64,000 nt of DNA from JBHGXV01 sp041920505 (GTDB lineage: Bacteria; Bacillota; Bacilli; Brevibacillales; Brevibacillaceae), in assembly GCA_041920505.1 (NCBI GenBank), contig JBHGXV010000051.1, positions 27,151-91,150 of the forward strand, given 5' to 3'. A program made the translations under genes and the position numbers. Shown piece by piece: positions 25,603 to 35,291 of the stretch (its first letter is position 1; each line of letters opens with the position of its first letter). Below the pieces are notes generated by a model. It saw only the letters and a list, made by a program, of their open reading frames with translations, did no database searches and was not told the origin of the DNA.

Positions 25603-26677
25603 GCAACGGCCCCCCCTTGTCGTTAATGGGAATGCGTACGGTAATGGTCGTGCCTTCTCCCGGACTTGACTGGATCATGACCTCTCCGCCGAGCAGGCTG
25701 GCGCGCTCCCTCATCCCGTACAAGCCGAGGCCTGTGCCCTGGGAACGCACCTGCTCCGGATCAAACCCCCGGCCGTGGTCGATAATGCTCAGTTCAATCA
25801 CATCTCCCAAGTCGCTGAACCGGACGAACAACTGGTCCGTGTCGGCGTACTTCGCCGCATTGATCATCGCTTCCTGGCAAATGCGGTACAAGGCGGTCTC
25901 CACCGCAGACGAATACCGGCGGCGCGTCCCTGTCGCCTCCAGTTTGGATTCGATGCCAAACGTCTGCTCATACCGCTTGATGTACGAGCGGATGGCCGGA
26001 ACCAGCCCCAGGTCGTCCAATGCAGACGGACGCAACTCGACCGCCATGCTTTTCACCTCTTCCAGGGCGCGGGCGGTCAAATGCTGAATGTCCAGCAGGT
26101 GTTCCTTCAATTCGTCGTTGAACTCGTACTGATTCAGCACCCGCAATCCGACGAGAATGCTGTACAGCGCCTGGCCGACACCGTCGTGCAGATCCCGTGA
26201 AATGCGCTTGCGCTCTTCCTCCTGGGCCTGAATCACGTAATTGGTCATCATGAGTTGCATCCGTTCCCGCTCGACGCGGTACTGTTCGGTCATGTCCCGC
26301 AAAATCACGACAAAGGCACCTTCGCTCATGTCAGGCAGCATGGTCGAACTGGCCGTCACGGGAAACTCCCGGCCGTTTCGCGCCCGTACCCGCATCTCAA
26401 AGGACGGCACATTCGCCTTTTTGGCAAAACAATCGGCGCAAGTGGCCTCTTCGGTACACGTGGCCATGCCCTGACACAATTCGCAAAGCGGAATCTTGCC
26501 AATCAGTTCATCGGCGCTCCATCCAAACATCTTTTCCGCCGCCGGATTGGCGCCGATCACGTAGCCTTCGCGCCCGACGACCAGAATGGCATCGGTCACA
26601 TGGCGAAAAATGGATGCCAAAAAAGAGGATGTTTCCCTCGTCGTTCCTGTCGTTGCAAACCAAGTCATCTGGACCAT
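25574..26677 (-). CDS. nreB: Oxygen-sensing histidine kinase NreB
   Basis: A 367-residue cytoplasmic kinase: PAS domain (about 18-135), HisKA_3 dimerisation domain with H164 in RISRDLHDGVGQ, and a HATPase domain (GTGLGLYGMRERA). The PAS domain holds C65-x2-C68-x11-C80-x2-C83, exactly the spacing of the four cysteines that bind the O2-sensitive [4Fe-4S] cluster in staphylococcal NreB; an additional C74 sits between. An ATG three codons downstream is an alternative start with slightly better spacing. Confidence 0.95.
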   Translation of the reverse strand: MVQMTWFATTGTTRETSSFLASIFRHVTDAILVVGREGYVIGANPAAEKMFGWSADELIGKIPLCELCQGMATCTEEATCADCFAKKANVPSFEMRVRARNGREFPVTASSTMLPDMSEGAFVVILRDMTEQYRVERERMQLMMTNYVIQAQEEERKRISRDLHDGVGQALYSILVGLRVLNQYEFNDELKEHLLDIQHLTARALEEVKSMAVELRPSALDDLGLVPAIRSYIKRYEQTFGIESKLEATGTRRRYSSAVETALYRICQEAMINAAKYADTDQLFVRFSDLGDVIELSIIDHGRGFDPEQVRSQGTGLGLYGMRERASLLGGEVMIQSSPGEGTTITVRIPINDKGGPLHVDPGAYRR

Positions 26678-26751
26678 CCCCGTTTTCCCCGCTTTCTCTT
26701 ACTATACCACATCGGACGACTTTCGCTCATCGTCCGAAGTCGGTCGCCGAT

Positions 26752-27246
26752 TCAGTTGGAAACGTCCCTGTTCAGCGGCAGAACGGACATGTTCGTTTCG
26801 TTCATGCGCTGCCGGATCAGGGTCTCCAATTGTTCGGCGACACTGATCACCAGCTCCACCTCATCATCCTCAAACGTCCGGTTGTATCGGCAACCGACCA
26901 GCAAGACGCCTTTTACCCGATTGTTGGTGATGACGGGCACAGCGACGATCGATTTCAATCCCTCCGCCAACAGGATGGGATATTCGCGCGGGTCATCGCC
27001 GCTGCGCGGCGAAAACGAATCGAGCACCATCGGACGGCCGGAACGCATCACTTTGCCGGCGATTCCTTTGCCGAGGCGCAGGACGATTCGTTTGTACCGG
27101 TCGTTGCGGTTGCCGGACGCGTATTTCCAGCGAATCACTTGTTCATTATTGTCAGCCCAGGCGATCGACGCGAAATCGGTCGCGGTCAACCGTCTCAATT
27201 CACTCAAACTTGTTTCGATATCTCCTTGCAGGCTTCCCATATTCAT
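26752..27246 (-). CDS. nreA: Nitrate receptor NreA (GAF domain)
   Basis: A 164-residue single GAF-domain protein, first gene of nreABC. In Staphylococcus carnosus NreA binds nitrate and, when empty, blocks NreB phosphorylation. Segments such as 'RLGKGIAGKVMRSGRPMVLD' and 'AVPVITNNRVKGVLLVG' are typical of GAF folds. The ATG two codons downstream (27240) has a better spacing to GGGGG and may be the true start. A GGG-AATT-CCC palindrome and -10 lie upstream, so the operon may be autoregulated by NreC. Confidence 0.88.
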   Translation of the reverse strand: MNMGSLQGDIETSLSELRRLTATDFASIAWADNNEQVIRWKYASGNRNDRYKRIVLRLGKGIAGKVMRSGRPMVLDSFSPRSGDDPREYPILLAEGLKSIVAVPVITNNRVKGVLLVGCRYNRTFEDDEVELVISVAEQLETLIRQRMNETNMSVLPLNRDVSN

Positions 27247-27288
27247 GCCCCCAGCCGATACCTTTTCGTAAATCTATTCCCTACTCTA

Positions 27289-27330
27289 AGTGTACTCTAC
27301 CAGCGGGCTTTCAAGCATCAGGGAATTCCC
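27289..27330 (-). promoter_or_regulatory. Putative NreC operator and promoter of nreABC
   Basis: GGGAATTCCC (27321-27330; wider context CAGGGAATTCCCCG) fits the GGG-N4-CCC core of the staphylococcal NreC site TAGGG-N4-CCCTA. A minus-strand -10-like TACACT (27289-27294) lies 26 bases away, the same spacing as at narK and one base from that at narG. Confidence 0.65.
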
Positions 27331-27380
27331 CGATCTTGGCTTCCCAAATTCCTGGGTCTTACGGTCCATGAATAGGCGAA

Positions 27381-27405
27381 CCCCCGGTTCGCGCAGAACC
27401 GGGGG
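27381..27405. repeat. Perfect hairpin after narI
   Basis: CCCCCGGTTC and GAACCGGGGG form a perfect 10-bp stem with loop GCGCA, 22 bases past the narI stop codon. There is no T run on the minus strand, so it is either an atypical terminator or a 3' stabilising structure for the long narGHJI mRNA. Confidence 0.7.
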
Positions 27406-27427
27406 ACTTCGCGGATCAGACAAAGGG

Positions 27428-28129
27428 TTATCGTTGGATCGCCTGGTTGGCGTTGCGGCTGCGATAGACGACGTAACTGCGCGTGAAGTACGCGATCGGC
27501 ACGCTCCAGACATGCACCAGGCGGGTAAACGGCCAGATGCCGATGATCGCAAACGACAACAGGACGTGCAGTTTGAAGCCGAGCGGCACGTCGGCCATCA
27601 GCGACGCGTCGGGCGTCAGGGTGAAGATGCCGCGAATCCATGGCGAAATGGTCTCGCGGTAGTCAAATCCGCCGACCAGCAGGTTGAAGCCAAGCGTGTT
27701 GAAGACGCCGATCAACACGTTGGCGAACAGCAGGATGGCGACGAGGATGTCGCTGGCGTCGCTGGTGACGCGAACCCGCGTCACATTCAGCCGGCGGAAC
27801 AGCAGAATGGCAATCCCGGCAAGGGTCATCAGGCCGGCCACACCGCCGCCGTAGACCGCTCCCGCATGGTAGAGTTCTTCGCTTACGCCCAGATGTTCGA
27901 GAAACGATTTCGGGATGAACAGCCCGGCGATATGGCCGAAGAAGACGAAGACGATCCCGACGTGAAAGAGCATGCTGCCCCAGCGCAAATGCTTTTTCTC
28001 CAGAAACTCGCTCGACTTGGCTGTCCAGCCGTACTGGTCCGTGTTGTACCGGTACACGTGCCCGACGACAAACGTGGTGAGCATCATATACGGGAAGATT
28101 ACCCAAAGAAACTGGTTCCAGGCATTCAT
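27428..28129 (-). CDS. narI: Respiratory nitrate reductase gamma subunit (cytochrome b)
   Basis: A 233-residue integral membrane dihaem cytochrome b that takes electrons from menaquinol and anchors NarGH. Five transmembrane segments are visible. Candidate haem ligands are H near 'FVVGHVYRYN', 'HVGIVFVFFGHIAGL', and the C-terminal 'KLHVLLSF' and 'TRLVHVWS'. ATG 28129 follows GGAGGTGG and overlaps the narJ stop (ATGA). Confidence 0.97.
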   Translation of the reverse strand: MNAWNQFLWVIFPYMMLTTFVVGHVYRYNTDQYGWTAKSSEFLEKKHLRWGSMLFHVGIVFVFFGHIAGLFIPKSFLEHLGVSEELYHAGAVYGGGVAGLMTLAGIAILLFRRLNVTRVRVTSDASDILVAILLFANVLIGVFNTLGFNLLVGGFDYRETISPWIRGIFTLTPDASLMADVPLGFKLHVLLSFAIIGIWPFTRLVHVWSVPIAYFTRSYVVYRSRNANQAIQR

Positions 28130-28701
28130 GGCGCCACCTCCTGTGTACGGATAAATTGGTCTGCCGCGATCAGGCAAGCTTCCAGGACCTGTGCGTACGG
28201 ACTGCCCATCTTGTCAAGTTCTGTCCGGATTTTTTCCATCACGGATGTGTACTTGCTAAGCTCCAGCCGGCCAACCTCCGTCGGCGCGAGGGCGAGAAAT
28301 TCCAGGAAGAGGGGAAGGTAGTCGGGCAACTCCTCTGACGTCAACTCCAGTCCGACGGCCGCGTACAGCTCTTTTAGTTCGACAAGCACCTGTCCGCGCT
28401 CCCGCTCCTCGCCCAGTTGCGAATAGGTCAGGTACAATGCGGTTTTGTCGCTGAAGTCAAACGTGTTGACATACGCTTCCGCCAGCGCCTCCCGGTCGGT
28501 GGCGGCGACATAGTCGAGAAAGCGGCTCAGCCGTTCGACGATCGCCGGGTCGGACAGTTCGGCCAGTCCGGCGCGGAATTCGTCCACACCGGGCCAGTCC
28601 TGTTCCGGATATTGCAGCAGGGAGGACATCAGGTGAAACGCGCGCCGGTTATCGTCCATCTCTGCCTCGATAGGAAGGATAGAAGCTGATGTTGTCTCCA
28701 T
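28126..28701 (-). CDS. narJ: Nitrate reductase assembly chaperone NarJ (delta subunit)
   Basis: A 191-residue TorD-family chaperone that holds apo-NarG until the molybdenum cofactor is inserted. It has the 'FHLMSSLLQYPE' opening and the all-helical pattern of NarJ. The ATG at 28701 follows GGAGG with a 5-base spacer but overlaps the narH 3' end by 53 bases; an internal ATG at 28659 would reduce the overlap but has only a weak GAGG. I kept the stronger site. Confidence 0.95.
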   Translation of the reverse strand: METTSASILPIEAEMDDNRRAFHLMSSLLQYPEQDWPGVDEFRAGLAELSDPAIVERLSRFLDYVAATDREALAEAYVNTFDFSDKTALYLTYSQLGEERERGQVLVELKELYAAVGLELTSEELPDYLPLFLEFLALAPTEVGRLELSKYTSVMEKIRTELDKMGSPYAQVLEACLIAADQFIRTQEVAP

Positions 28702-30181
28702 GGTAACCTCCTACTTCGCACGAATTGCAAGACGCCGCGAAATCGTAACCGGCCAACCCTTGTTCGCTGTACAGGTTCATGTACTCTTCCTTGTGCGCCA
28801 CCGGGATGACGAAGCGATCCTCGTACTTGGCGATGGCCAACAGACGGTACATCTCTTCCACCATCTGTTCGTCCATGCCCAGATCGTAAATCACCTTCAG
28901 GTTCGGCTGTTTGCCGGTGCTCACGGCGCGCATGTACTGGCGCATCGCCGCCATCCGTCCAAGCACGGTGGTGATCACACGGGTGTCTCCCGCCGTCAGC
29001 ATGTTGGCCAAAAACTGTACCGGTATGCGCATCTGGTGGATCGCCGGGAAGATGTCGTCCGGATTGAACGCGCTGCCCTGGCCTTCAAACACGTTCATGA
29101 TCGGGCTGAGCGGCGGCACGTACCACACCATCGGCAGCGTGCGGTATTCCGGATGAAGCGGCAGGGCAATGCCGTACTTGATCGCCAGTTTGTAGATCGG
29201 CGACTTGCGCGCCGCCTCAAGCCAGTCATCCGAAATGCCGTCCCGCTTGGCCTGCTCGATCACCGCCGGATCGTTCGGATCGAGGAACAGGCCAAGCTGT
29301 GCCTTGTACAAGTCTTTCTCATCCGGCGTCGAGGCCGCTTCCTGTACGCGGTCGGCGTCGTAGAGCAGGATGCCCAGGTAGCGAATCCGGCCGGTGCAGG
29401 TCTCGGAGCAGACCGTCGGCAACCCGGCCTCGATCCTCGGGAAGCAGAGCGTGCACTTCTCCGCCTTTTGCGTCTGCCAGTTGAAGTAGACTTTTTTGTA
29501 CGGGCAGCCGGTCATGCAGTAGCGCCAGCCCCGGCAGGCTTCCTGGTCGACCAGCACGATCCCGTCTTCGTCCCGCTTGTACATCGCGCCGGACGGGCAA
29601 GAGGCGACGCAACCCGGGTTGAGACAGTGTTCGCAAATGCGGGGCAGGTACATCATGAACGCCTGTTCGAACTCCATCCGCACCTGTTCTTCCAGTTGCG
29701 CCAGGTTCGGGTCACGCGGACCGGTTTCGTGCGCGCCTGCCAGGTCGTCGTCCCAGTTCGGCCCCCACTTGATGTCCATGTACTCGCCGGTGATCCGCGA
29801 CACCGGGCGGGCGACGGGCTGGTGCTTCCGCTCCGGGCTGTTGGTCAGATGCTCGTAGTCGTAGGTCCACGGCTCGTAGTAATCGTCAATCGTCGGCATA
29901 TCCGGGTTGTAGAAAATCTTGGCCAGAGCCAGTTTGTTGATTTTGCTGCCGGAGCGCAGTTCCAGCTTGCCGTTTTTCAGAACCCAGCCGCCTTTGTGCT
30001 TCTCCTGGTTCTCCCACTCGATGGGATAACCCACCCCCGGCTTGGTCTCCACGTTGTTGAACCAGATGTACTCTGCGCCGGGGCGGTTGGTCCAGGTATT
30101 TTTGCAGGTGACGCTGCACGTGTGACAGCCGATACATTTGTCGAGGTTCATCACCATTGCGACTTGTGCTTTAATTTTCAA
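28649..30181 (-). CDS. narH: Respiratory nitrate reductase beta subunit (Fe-S)
   Basis: A 510-residue electron-transfer subunit with three [4Fe-4S] and one [3Fe-4S] cluster. Cysteine groups: CIGCHTCSVTC (16-26), 'CEHCLNPGCVASCP', 'CRGWRYCMTGCPYKK' (the Trp replaces one Cys, as in NarH with a 3Fe cluster) and 'CTLCFPRIEAGLPTVCSETC'. It overlaps the end of narG by 11 bases. It works on the cytoplasmic side between NarI haem and NarG. Confidence 0.98.
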   Translation of the reverse strand: MKIKAQVAMVMNLDKCIGCHTCSVTCKNTWTNRPGAEYIWFNNVETKPGVGYPIEWENQEKHKGGWVLKNGKLELRSGSKINKLALAKIFYNPDMPTIDDYYEPWTYDYEHLTNSPERKHQPVARPVSRITGEYMDIKWGPNWDDDLAGAHETGPRDPNLAQLEEQVRMEFEQAFMMYLPRICEHCLNPGCVASCPSGAMYKRDEDGIVLVDQEACRGWRYCMTGCPYKKVYFNWQTQKAEKCTLCFPRIEAGLPTVCSETCTGRIRYLGILLYDADRVQEAASTPDEKDLYKAQLGLFLDPNDPAVIEQAKRDGISDDWLEAARKSPIYKLAIKYGIALPLHPEYRTLPMVWYVPPLSPIMNVFEGQGSAFNPDDIFPAIHQMRIPVQFLANMLTAGDTRVITTVLGRMAAMRQYMRAVSTGKQPNLKVIYDLGMDEQMVEEMYRLLAIAKYEDRFVIPVAHKEEYMNLYSEQGLAGYDFAASCNSCEVGGYHGDNISFYPSYRGRDGR

Positions 30182-33100
30182 GCCACGACACCTCCTTCAA
30201 CTTCCGGACGGCCACGTAGATATCGCGTTGGTTTCCGATCGGGCCGTAGTAGTTAAATCCATAGCTCAGTTGCGCGTAGCCGCCGACCACCTGCGTCGGT
30301 TTCACGTGGATTTTCGTCGGGCTGTTGTGCGTGCCGCCGCGTTCGTGGGTAATCGTCGAACCGGGTACGTTGATGTGCTTGTCCTGCGCATGGTACATGA
30401 ACATGGTGCCGCGCGGCATCCGGTGGCTGACGACGGCGCGGGCGACGACGACACCGTTGCGGTTGTAGACTTCCACCCAGTCGTTGTCCTTGATGCCCGC
30501 TTCTTCGGCGTCCTTGTGGTTGATCCAGACGTTCGGGCCGCCCCGGAACAAGGTCAGCATCGTCAGGTTGTCCTGGTAGGTGCTGTGGATGTTCCACTTG
30601 CCGTGCGGGGTCAGGTAGCGCAATGTCACTTCTTTTTCCTGCGTCAGCGGCCGGCGGTCTTTGTGGCCGAACACCATTTTCGGCAGGGTCGGCTTGTAGA
30701 TCGGGAACCCTTCGCCGTACTCCAGCAGGATTTCGTGATCGAGGTAGAAGTGTTGACGACCGGTCAAGGTGCGGAACGGCACCAGGCGTTCAATGCTGGT
30801 GGTAAACGGCGAGTAGCGCCGGTTCCCTTTGTTGGAGCCGCTGAAGACAGGAGTCGGAATCACCTGGCGCGGCTGTACGGTGATATCGGCAAACGTGAAC
30901 GTTTCCCCTGCGCGCTCTTCGGCCAGGTCTTTCAATTCCACGCCGGTCTTCTTCTCTTCCGCTTCCCACGCCTTCATCGCCACCTGCCCGTTGGTGGCGC
31001 TGGACAGCCGCAGGATCGCTTCCGCCGCGTCACGGGCGTTTTCGATGCTCGGCATGCCTTGGGACGCGCCCTGCAGTTGGACGGTGCCGTTGATCTTTTT
31101 CAACTGTTCATACTGTTCGGCCACCGGGAAGGAAATGCCGTGCGCGCCGACAGGATTTTTTTCCAAAAGCGGCCCCAGACCGATAAACTTCTCGTAAATT
31201 TGCGTGTAATTGCGCTCGACGATGAACAGCCTCGGCATCGTCTTGCCCGGGATCGGCTCCACTTCGCCCTTGCGCCAGTCGCGTACTTTGCCAAACGGCT
31301 GCGCCAGCTCATCCGGCGAGTCGTGCAATAGCGGCGAGGCGACGATGTCTTTTTGCGGTTGCGGCAGGTGTTCTTTGGCCATCTGCGAAAAGGCTTTGGC
31401 CAGTCCTTTGAAAATATCCCAGTCGGAGCGGGCTTCCCACGGCGGGTTGATCGCCGGGTTGAACGGATGCACGAACGGGTGCATATCCGTACTGCTCAGG
31501 TCGTGTTTCTCGTACCAGGTGGCCGCCGGCAGTACGATGTCGGAGTAAAGCGCCGTGCCCGCCATGCGGAAATCGAGGCTGACCAACAGATCCAGCTTGC
31601 CTTCCGGCGCCTTGTCGCGCCACTTCACCTCGGCCGGTTTGAAGTCGGCGTTGTCTTCCGACATGAGGCCGTTGGACGTGCCAAGCAGATACTTGAGGAA
31701 GTATTCGTGCCCTTTTCCTGAACTGGAGATCAGGTTGGAGCGCCAGACGAACAGGGCGCGCGGGTAGTTGACCGGATTGTCCGGGTCTTCCACGGCGAAG
31801 CGCATCTTTTCCTGCTTCAGCTCGTTGACAACATACTGGATGATCTCTTCCGGCGTCTTCGCTCCCGCCTTCTTCGCTTCTTCGGCCAACGTAAGCGAGT
31901 TGCGGTCAAACTGCGGGTAGGACGGCAGCCAACCGAGACGGGCGGCCAGTACGTTGTAGTCGGCCGGGTGCTGGTAACGCGGTTTGTCGACAGTGGCCGC
32001 GGTCAGTTCGCCCAGCGGAAGCTCCTCGTGCCGCCACTGATCGGTGGCGAAATAGTAGAACGACGTCGCGTTTTGCAGACGCGGCGGCATCGACCAGTCG
32101 CGGGCAAACGCGATGCTGCCCCAGCCTTCGATCGGGCGCAATTTTTCCTGGCCGACGTAGTGAGCCCAGCCGCCGCCGTTGACGCCTTGCGAGCCGGTCA
32201 AAAGCACGAGGTTCAGGATGGAGCGGTAAATCGTGTCTCCGTTGAACCAGTGGTTGATCCCCGCGCCCATGATGATCATCGAACGGCCGTTGGTGTCGAC
32301 GGCATTTTGCGCAAACTCGCGGGCGATTTGGGTCACCAGTTTGGCCTTGACGTTGGTGTACTTCTCCTGCCATGCCGGCGTGTACGGTTTCGGATCGTCG
32401 TAGTTTTTCGGATAGTCGCCAGGGAGTCCCCGGTCGATGCCGTAGTGCGCCAGCATCAGGTCAAAGACGGTGGTGACGAAGACTGTCTCGTCGCCTTTTT
32501 GCAATTTCTTCACCGGCACGGAACGGGTGAGCAGGCTGCGCTCGCCTTCGTCAAAGTACGGCAGGTTGACAGTCACCACTTCGTCTTCGCTGCCCAAAAG
32601 CGTCATCACCGGGTCGATCGGGTTGCCGTGTTCGTCCTCCAGTTTCAGGTTCCACTTGCCCTTGTCGCCCCAGCGGTGGCCGATGGTGCCGTTCGGAACG
32701 CTGAATTGCCCGTTGTTGCCGTTTAGCACCACCGGTTTCCATTCGGCGTGGTTCAGCGGCAGGTCGAGGTCGTCGGCCAGCAGGAACCGGTCGGTGACAA
32801 ACCCGTTTTGGTACGGTTTCAGCCTGATCAAAAACGGCAGGTCGGTGTATTGTTTCGCGTAGCTAAGGAAGTAGTCGGTCGGATTGTCGACGTAAAACTC
32901 TTTCATGATGACATGGGTCATCGCCTGGGCCAGCGCGGCGTCGGAACCGGGGTTTACGGCGAGCCAGTTGTCGGCGAACTTGACGTTTTCCGCGTAGTCC
33001 GGGCTGACCGCCACCACTTTCGTTCCCTTGTAACGGACCTCTGTCATGAAGTGGGCGTCAGGCGTGCGGGTCATCGGCACGTTGGACCCCCACATCATGA

Positions 33101-33857
33101 TGTAACCGGCGTTGTACCAGTCACTGCTCTCCGGCACGTCGGTCTGCTCGCCCCAGATTTGCGGCGACGCCGGCGGCAGGTCGGCGTACCAGTCGTAGAA
33201 ACTGAGCATCGGCGCGCCGACGAGGGAAAGGAACCGGGCACCGGACGCGTAGCTGACCATCGACATCGCCGGGATGGGCGTAAATCCGGCGATCCGGTCC
33301 GGGCCGTATTTCTTGATCGTGTACAACATCGACGCGGAAATGATTTCGTACACGACATCCCAGGAGGCGCGTACGAAGCCGCCTTTTCCCCGCGCCTGTT
33401 TGTAGGCGCGCGATTTTTCCGGGTCTTCCACGATGCTTTTCCAGGCGTCCACCGGGTTTTGGCTCTGGGCCATGGCTTCGCGCCAGAACTGCAGCAGCTT
33501 GCCTCGGATGTACGGGTATTTCACGCGCAGCGGGCTGTACACGTACCAGGAGAAGCTGGCGCCGCGCGGACAGCCGCGCGGTTCAAACTCCGGCATGTCG
33601 GGCCCGCAGCTCGGATAGTCGGTTTGCTGGTTTTCCCAGGTGATAATCCCGTCCTTGACAAACACTTTCCAACTGCAGGAGCCGGTGCAGTTGACGCCGT
33701 GCGTAGTGCGGACGACTTTGTCGTGCTGCCAGCGCCGGCGGTACACCTTTTCCCACTCGCGGTCTTGCGGCTGTAGTTGACTCCAACCGTCGGAGTAACG
33801 TTCGCTTGGTCGGAAGAAACGCAATCGCTTCAACAGAGGAGGCAGTTTTCGTTTCAT
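30171..33857 (-). CDS. narG: Respiratory nitrate reductase alpha subunit (Mo-bisMGD)
   Basis: A 1228-residue catalytic subunit reducing nitrate to nitrite in the cytoplasm. The FS0 cluster ligands H53, C57, C61 and C96 (THGVNCTGSC, RGCPRG) show the His-coordinated cluster of NarG. 'SNVPMTRTPDAH' contains the Asp that ligates molybdenum. No Tat signal is seen, as expected for cytoplasmic-facing NarG. Its length matches Bacillus NarG (about 1228). Two GGG..CCC palindromes precede it. Confidence 0.99.
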   Translation of the reverse strand: MKRKLPPLLKRLRFFRPSERYSDGWSQLQPQDREWEKVYRRRWQHDKVVRTTHGVNCTGSCSWKVFVKDGIITWENQQTDYPSCGPDMPEFEPRGCPRGASFSWYVYSPLRVKYPYIRGKLLQFWREAMAQSQNPVDAWKSIVEDPEKSRAYKQARGKGGFVRASWDVVYEIISASMLYTIKKYGPDRIAGFTPIPAMSMVSYASGARFLSLVGAPMLSFYDWYADLPPASPQIWGEQTDVPESSDWYNAGYIMMWGSNVPMTRTPDAHFMTEVRYKGTKVVAVSPDYAENVKFADNWLAVNPGSDAALAQAMTHVIMKEFYVDNPTDYFLSYAKQYTDLPFLIRLKPYQNGFVTDRFLLADDLDLPLNHAEWKPVVLNGNNGQFSVPNGTIGHRWGDKGKWNLKLEDEHGNPIDPVMTLLGSEDEVVTVNLPYFDEGERSLLTRSVPVKKLQKGDETVFVTTVFDLMLAHYGIDRGLPGDYPKNYDDPKPYTPAWQEKYTNVKAKLVTQIAREFAQNAVDTNGRSMIIMGAGINHWFNGDTIYRSILNLVLLTGSQGVNGGGWAHYVGQEKLRPIEGWGSIAFARDWSMPPRLQNATSFYYFATDQWRHEELPLGELTAATVDKPRYQHPADYNVLAARLGWLPSYPQFDRNSLTLAEEAKKAGAKTPEEIIQYVVNELKQEKMRFAVEDPDNPVNYPRALFVWRSNLISSSGKGHEYFLKYLLGTSNGLMSEDNADFKPAEVKWRDKAPEGKLDLLVSLDFRMAGTALYSDIVLPAATWYEKHDLSSTDMHPFVHPFNPAINPPWEARSDWDIFKGLAKAFSQMAKEHLPQPQKDIVASPLLHDSPDELAQPFGKVRDWRKGEVEPIPGKTMPRLFIVERNYTQIYEKFIGLGPLLEKNPVGAHGISFPVAEQYEQLKKINGTVQLQGASQGMPSIENARDAAEAILRLSSATNGQVAMKAWEAEEKKTGVELKDLAEERAGETFTFADITVQPRQVIPTPVFSGSNKGNRRYSPFTTSIERLVPFRTLTGRQHFYLDHEILLEYGEGFPIYKPTLPKMVFGHKDRRPLTQEKEVTLRYLTPHGKWNIHSTYQDNLTMLTLFRGGPNVWINHKDAEEAGIKDNDWVEVYNRNGVVVARAVVSHRMPRGTMFMYHAQDKHINVPGSTITHERGGTHNSPTKIHVKPTQVVGGYAQLSYGFNYYGPIGNQRDIYVAVRKLKEVSWLEN

Positions 33858-33925
33858 CGTGTATCCCCTTTCCCGTGGTCAATCGAAGGTAAAGCTGGTG
33901 AATATCATGCTTAACGTCTAAACCC

Positions 33926-33993
33926 AGTCTACCGCTGGACATTGGCGGATGTTTATCGGAGAATTCCCTGAGTTTGACCGGGAAAATCCCTGA
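33926..33993 (-). promoter_or_regulatory. Putative narGHJI promoter with two NreC-like palindromes
   Basis: Two related inverted repeats, CGGAGAATTCCCTG (33957-33970) and CCGGGAAAATCCCTGA (33978-33993), have centres 22 bases apart, about two helical turns. The proximal one lies 27 bases from a minus-strand -10 TAGACT (33926-33931). Both are imperfect compared with TAGGG-N4-CCCTA. Confidence 0.58.
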
Positions 33994-34019
33994 AATTTGA
34001 ACAACGTGTTCACAATTGC

Positions 34020-34051
34020 AACTCCCCGATGCCACAAGGCCCCGGGGAGTT
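34020..34051. repeat. Inverted repeat between narK1-type gene and narG
   Basis: AACTCCCCG (34020-34028) and CGGGGAGTT (34043-34051) form a perfect 9-bp stem, 6 bases after the stop codon of the upstream transporter gene. No T run follows; it may act as a weak terminator or RNA processing/stability element. Confidence 0.6.
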
Positions 34052-34056
34052 GATCG

Positions 34057-35268
34057 TTACATCGCTTTAGGCAACGGTTTGTTCGCGGTCGCTTCCTTCT
34101 TCCACGCTTTTTGCAAGCCGATGAGAAAGAACATCGCGATCAGCGTCGTGGCAGCGAACCACCAGAATCCGTACGAGTAGGAGCCGGTGATGCTTTTCAG
34201 CGTCCCCAGGATATTCGGTACGAAGAATCCGCCCAAACCGCCGGCGGCTCCGACAAACCCGGTCATGATGCCCACTTCTTGGGGAAATCGGGTGGGTATC
34301 ACCTGGAAGGTAGCGCCGTTGGCGATCCCGAAGATCATCAGGGTGATGAACAACAGCGTGAGAGCCACCATCACCGGCGGCAGCAATCCGACACAACCCA
34401 GCACCAGCGTAGACGCGCCAAACAGTTTTACCAGCATGTTCACCCCGCCGAGGCGATCGGCCAGCCAGCCGCCAATCGGACGGACGAAGCTGCCGGCAAA
34501 CACCACCAGTGTGACGAAGTCACCTGCGGTTACCTTGCTGACCTGGTATTGGTCGACGAAAAACAACCCGAGGTAGTTGGTCAAGCCGACGAATCCGCCG
34601 AACGTCAAACTGTAGAAGAAGCTGAACAGCCAGGTTTCCTTGTACTTGACGATCGACAGGTAAGCTCCCAGCGTCTGCGGTTTCGGCGCATCCGGACAAT
34701 CCTTGGCGAAAATCGCGAAGACGATGAAGGCCGCCGCGAGCGGGATCAGCGCCAGTCCGAAGACGCCGTGCCAGCCGAACGTTTCAGCCAGGCGGGGGGC
34801 AAACAGCGTCGCCAACACGGTTCCGCTGTTGCCGGCGCCGGCGATCCCCATTGCCAGTCCCTGGTGTTCGGGAGGGTACCACCGGCTGGCCAGCGGCAGC
34901 GCGACGGCGAAACTGGCTCCGGCTACGCCAAGCAGGAAGCCGAAAGCGTGCACTTCGTCCAGCGAATTTCCATACAGCCATCCCCACAACAGCGGGATCA
35001 TAGTGATCAGCATCCCGATCAGGCCCATGCGTTTGCCGCCAAAGCGGTCCGCCAACAAGCCCATCGGAATGCGCAGGAGCGCGCCGCCCAGGACCGGAAT
35101 CCCGACCATCAGCCCTTTCTCCGCCGGGGTGAGGTTAAAATCCTGGACGATGAAGGTGGCGGTGGCCCCCAGCATCGTCCAAATCATGAAACTGACGTCA
35201 AAGTACAGGAAGGATGAAAGCAGCGTCGGCAAATGTCCGCTTTTCAAAAAACTTTTCGGCGGTACCAT
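34057..35268 (-). CDS. narK: NarK1-type nitrate/nitrite MFS transporter
   Basis: A 403-residue protein with 12 transmembrane helices. It has the major facilitator loop 'RIPMGLLADRFGGKRMG' and nitrate-signature regions 'GVAGASFAVALPLASRWYPP' and 'GFVGAAGGLGGFFVPNILG' (each shown in part). NarK1 proteins are thought to be nitrate/proton symporters. It follows the NarK2-type gene by 23 bases, so both share one operon ahead of narG. RBS AGGTGAAGAA. Confidence 0.93.
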   Translation of the reverse strand: MVPPKSFLKSGHLPTLLSSFLYFDVSFMIWTMLGATATFIVQDFNLTPAEKGLMVGIPVLGGALLRIPMGLLADRFGGKRMGLIGMLITMIPLLWGWLYGNSLDEVHAFGFLLGVAGASFAVALPLASRWYPPEHQGLAMGIAGAGNSGTVLATLFAPRLAETFGWHGVFGLALIPLAAAFIVFAIFAKDCPDAPKPQTLGAYLSIVKYKETWLFSFFYSLTFGGFVGLTNYLGLFFVDQYQVSKVTAGDFVTLVVFAGSFVRPIGGWLADRLGGVNMLVKLFGASTLVLGCVGLLPPVMVALTLLFITLMIFGIANGATFQVIPTRFPQEVGIMTGFVGAAGGLGGFFVPNILGTLKSITGSYSYGFWWFAATTLIAMFFLIGLQKAWKKEATANKPLPKAM

Positions 35269-35291
35269 TCTTCTTCACCTCTGTGGGTTGG

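Noticed and set aside
28649..28701. narJ starting at 28659 to avoid overlap with narH
   Set aside because: The upstream ATG at 28701 has a clear GGAGG with ideal spacing; the inner ATG has only a weak GAGG. Kept as an alternative.
34005..34016. TTGTGAACA half-site upstream of narG as an Fnr site
   Set aside because: Only one half fits TGTGA-N6-TCACA, the other half (TGTTC) does not, and there is no -10 at 21-22 bases. The nar genes fit NreC-type sites better.
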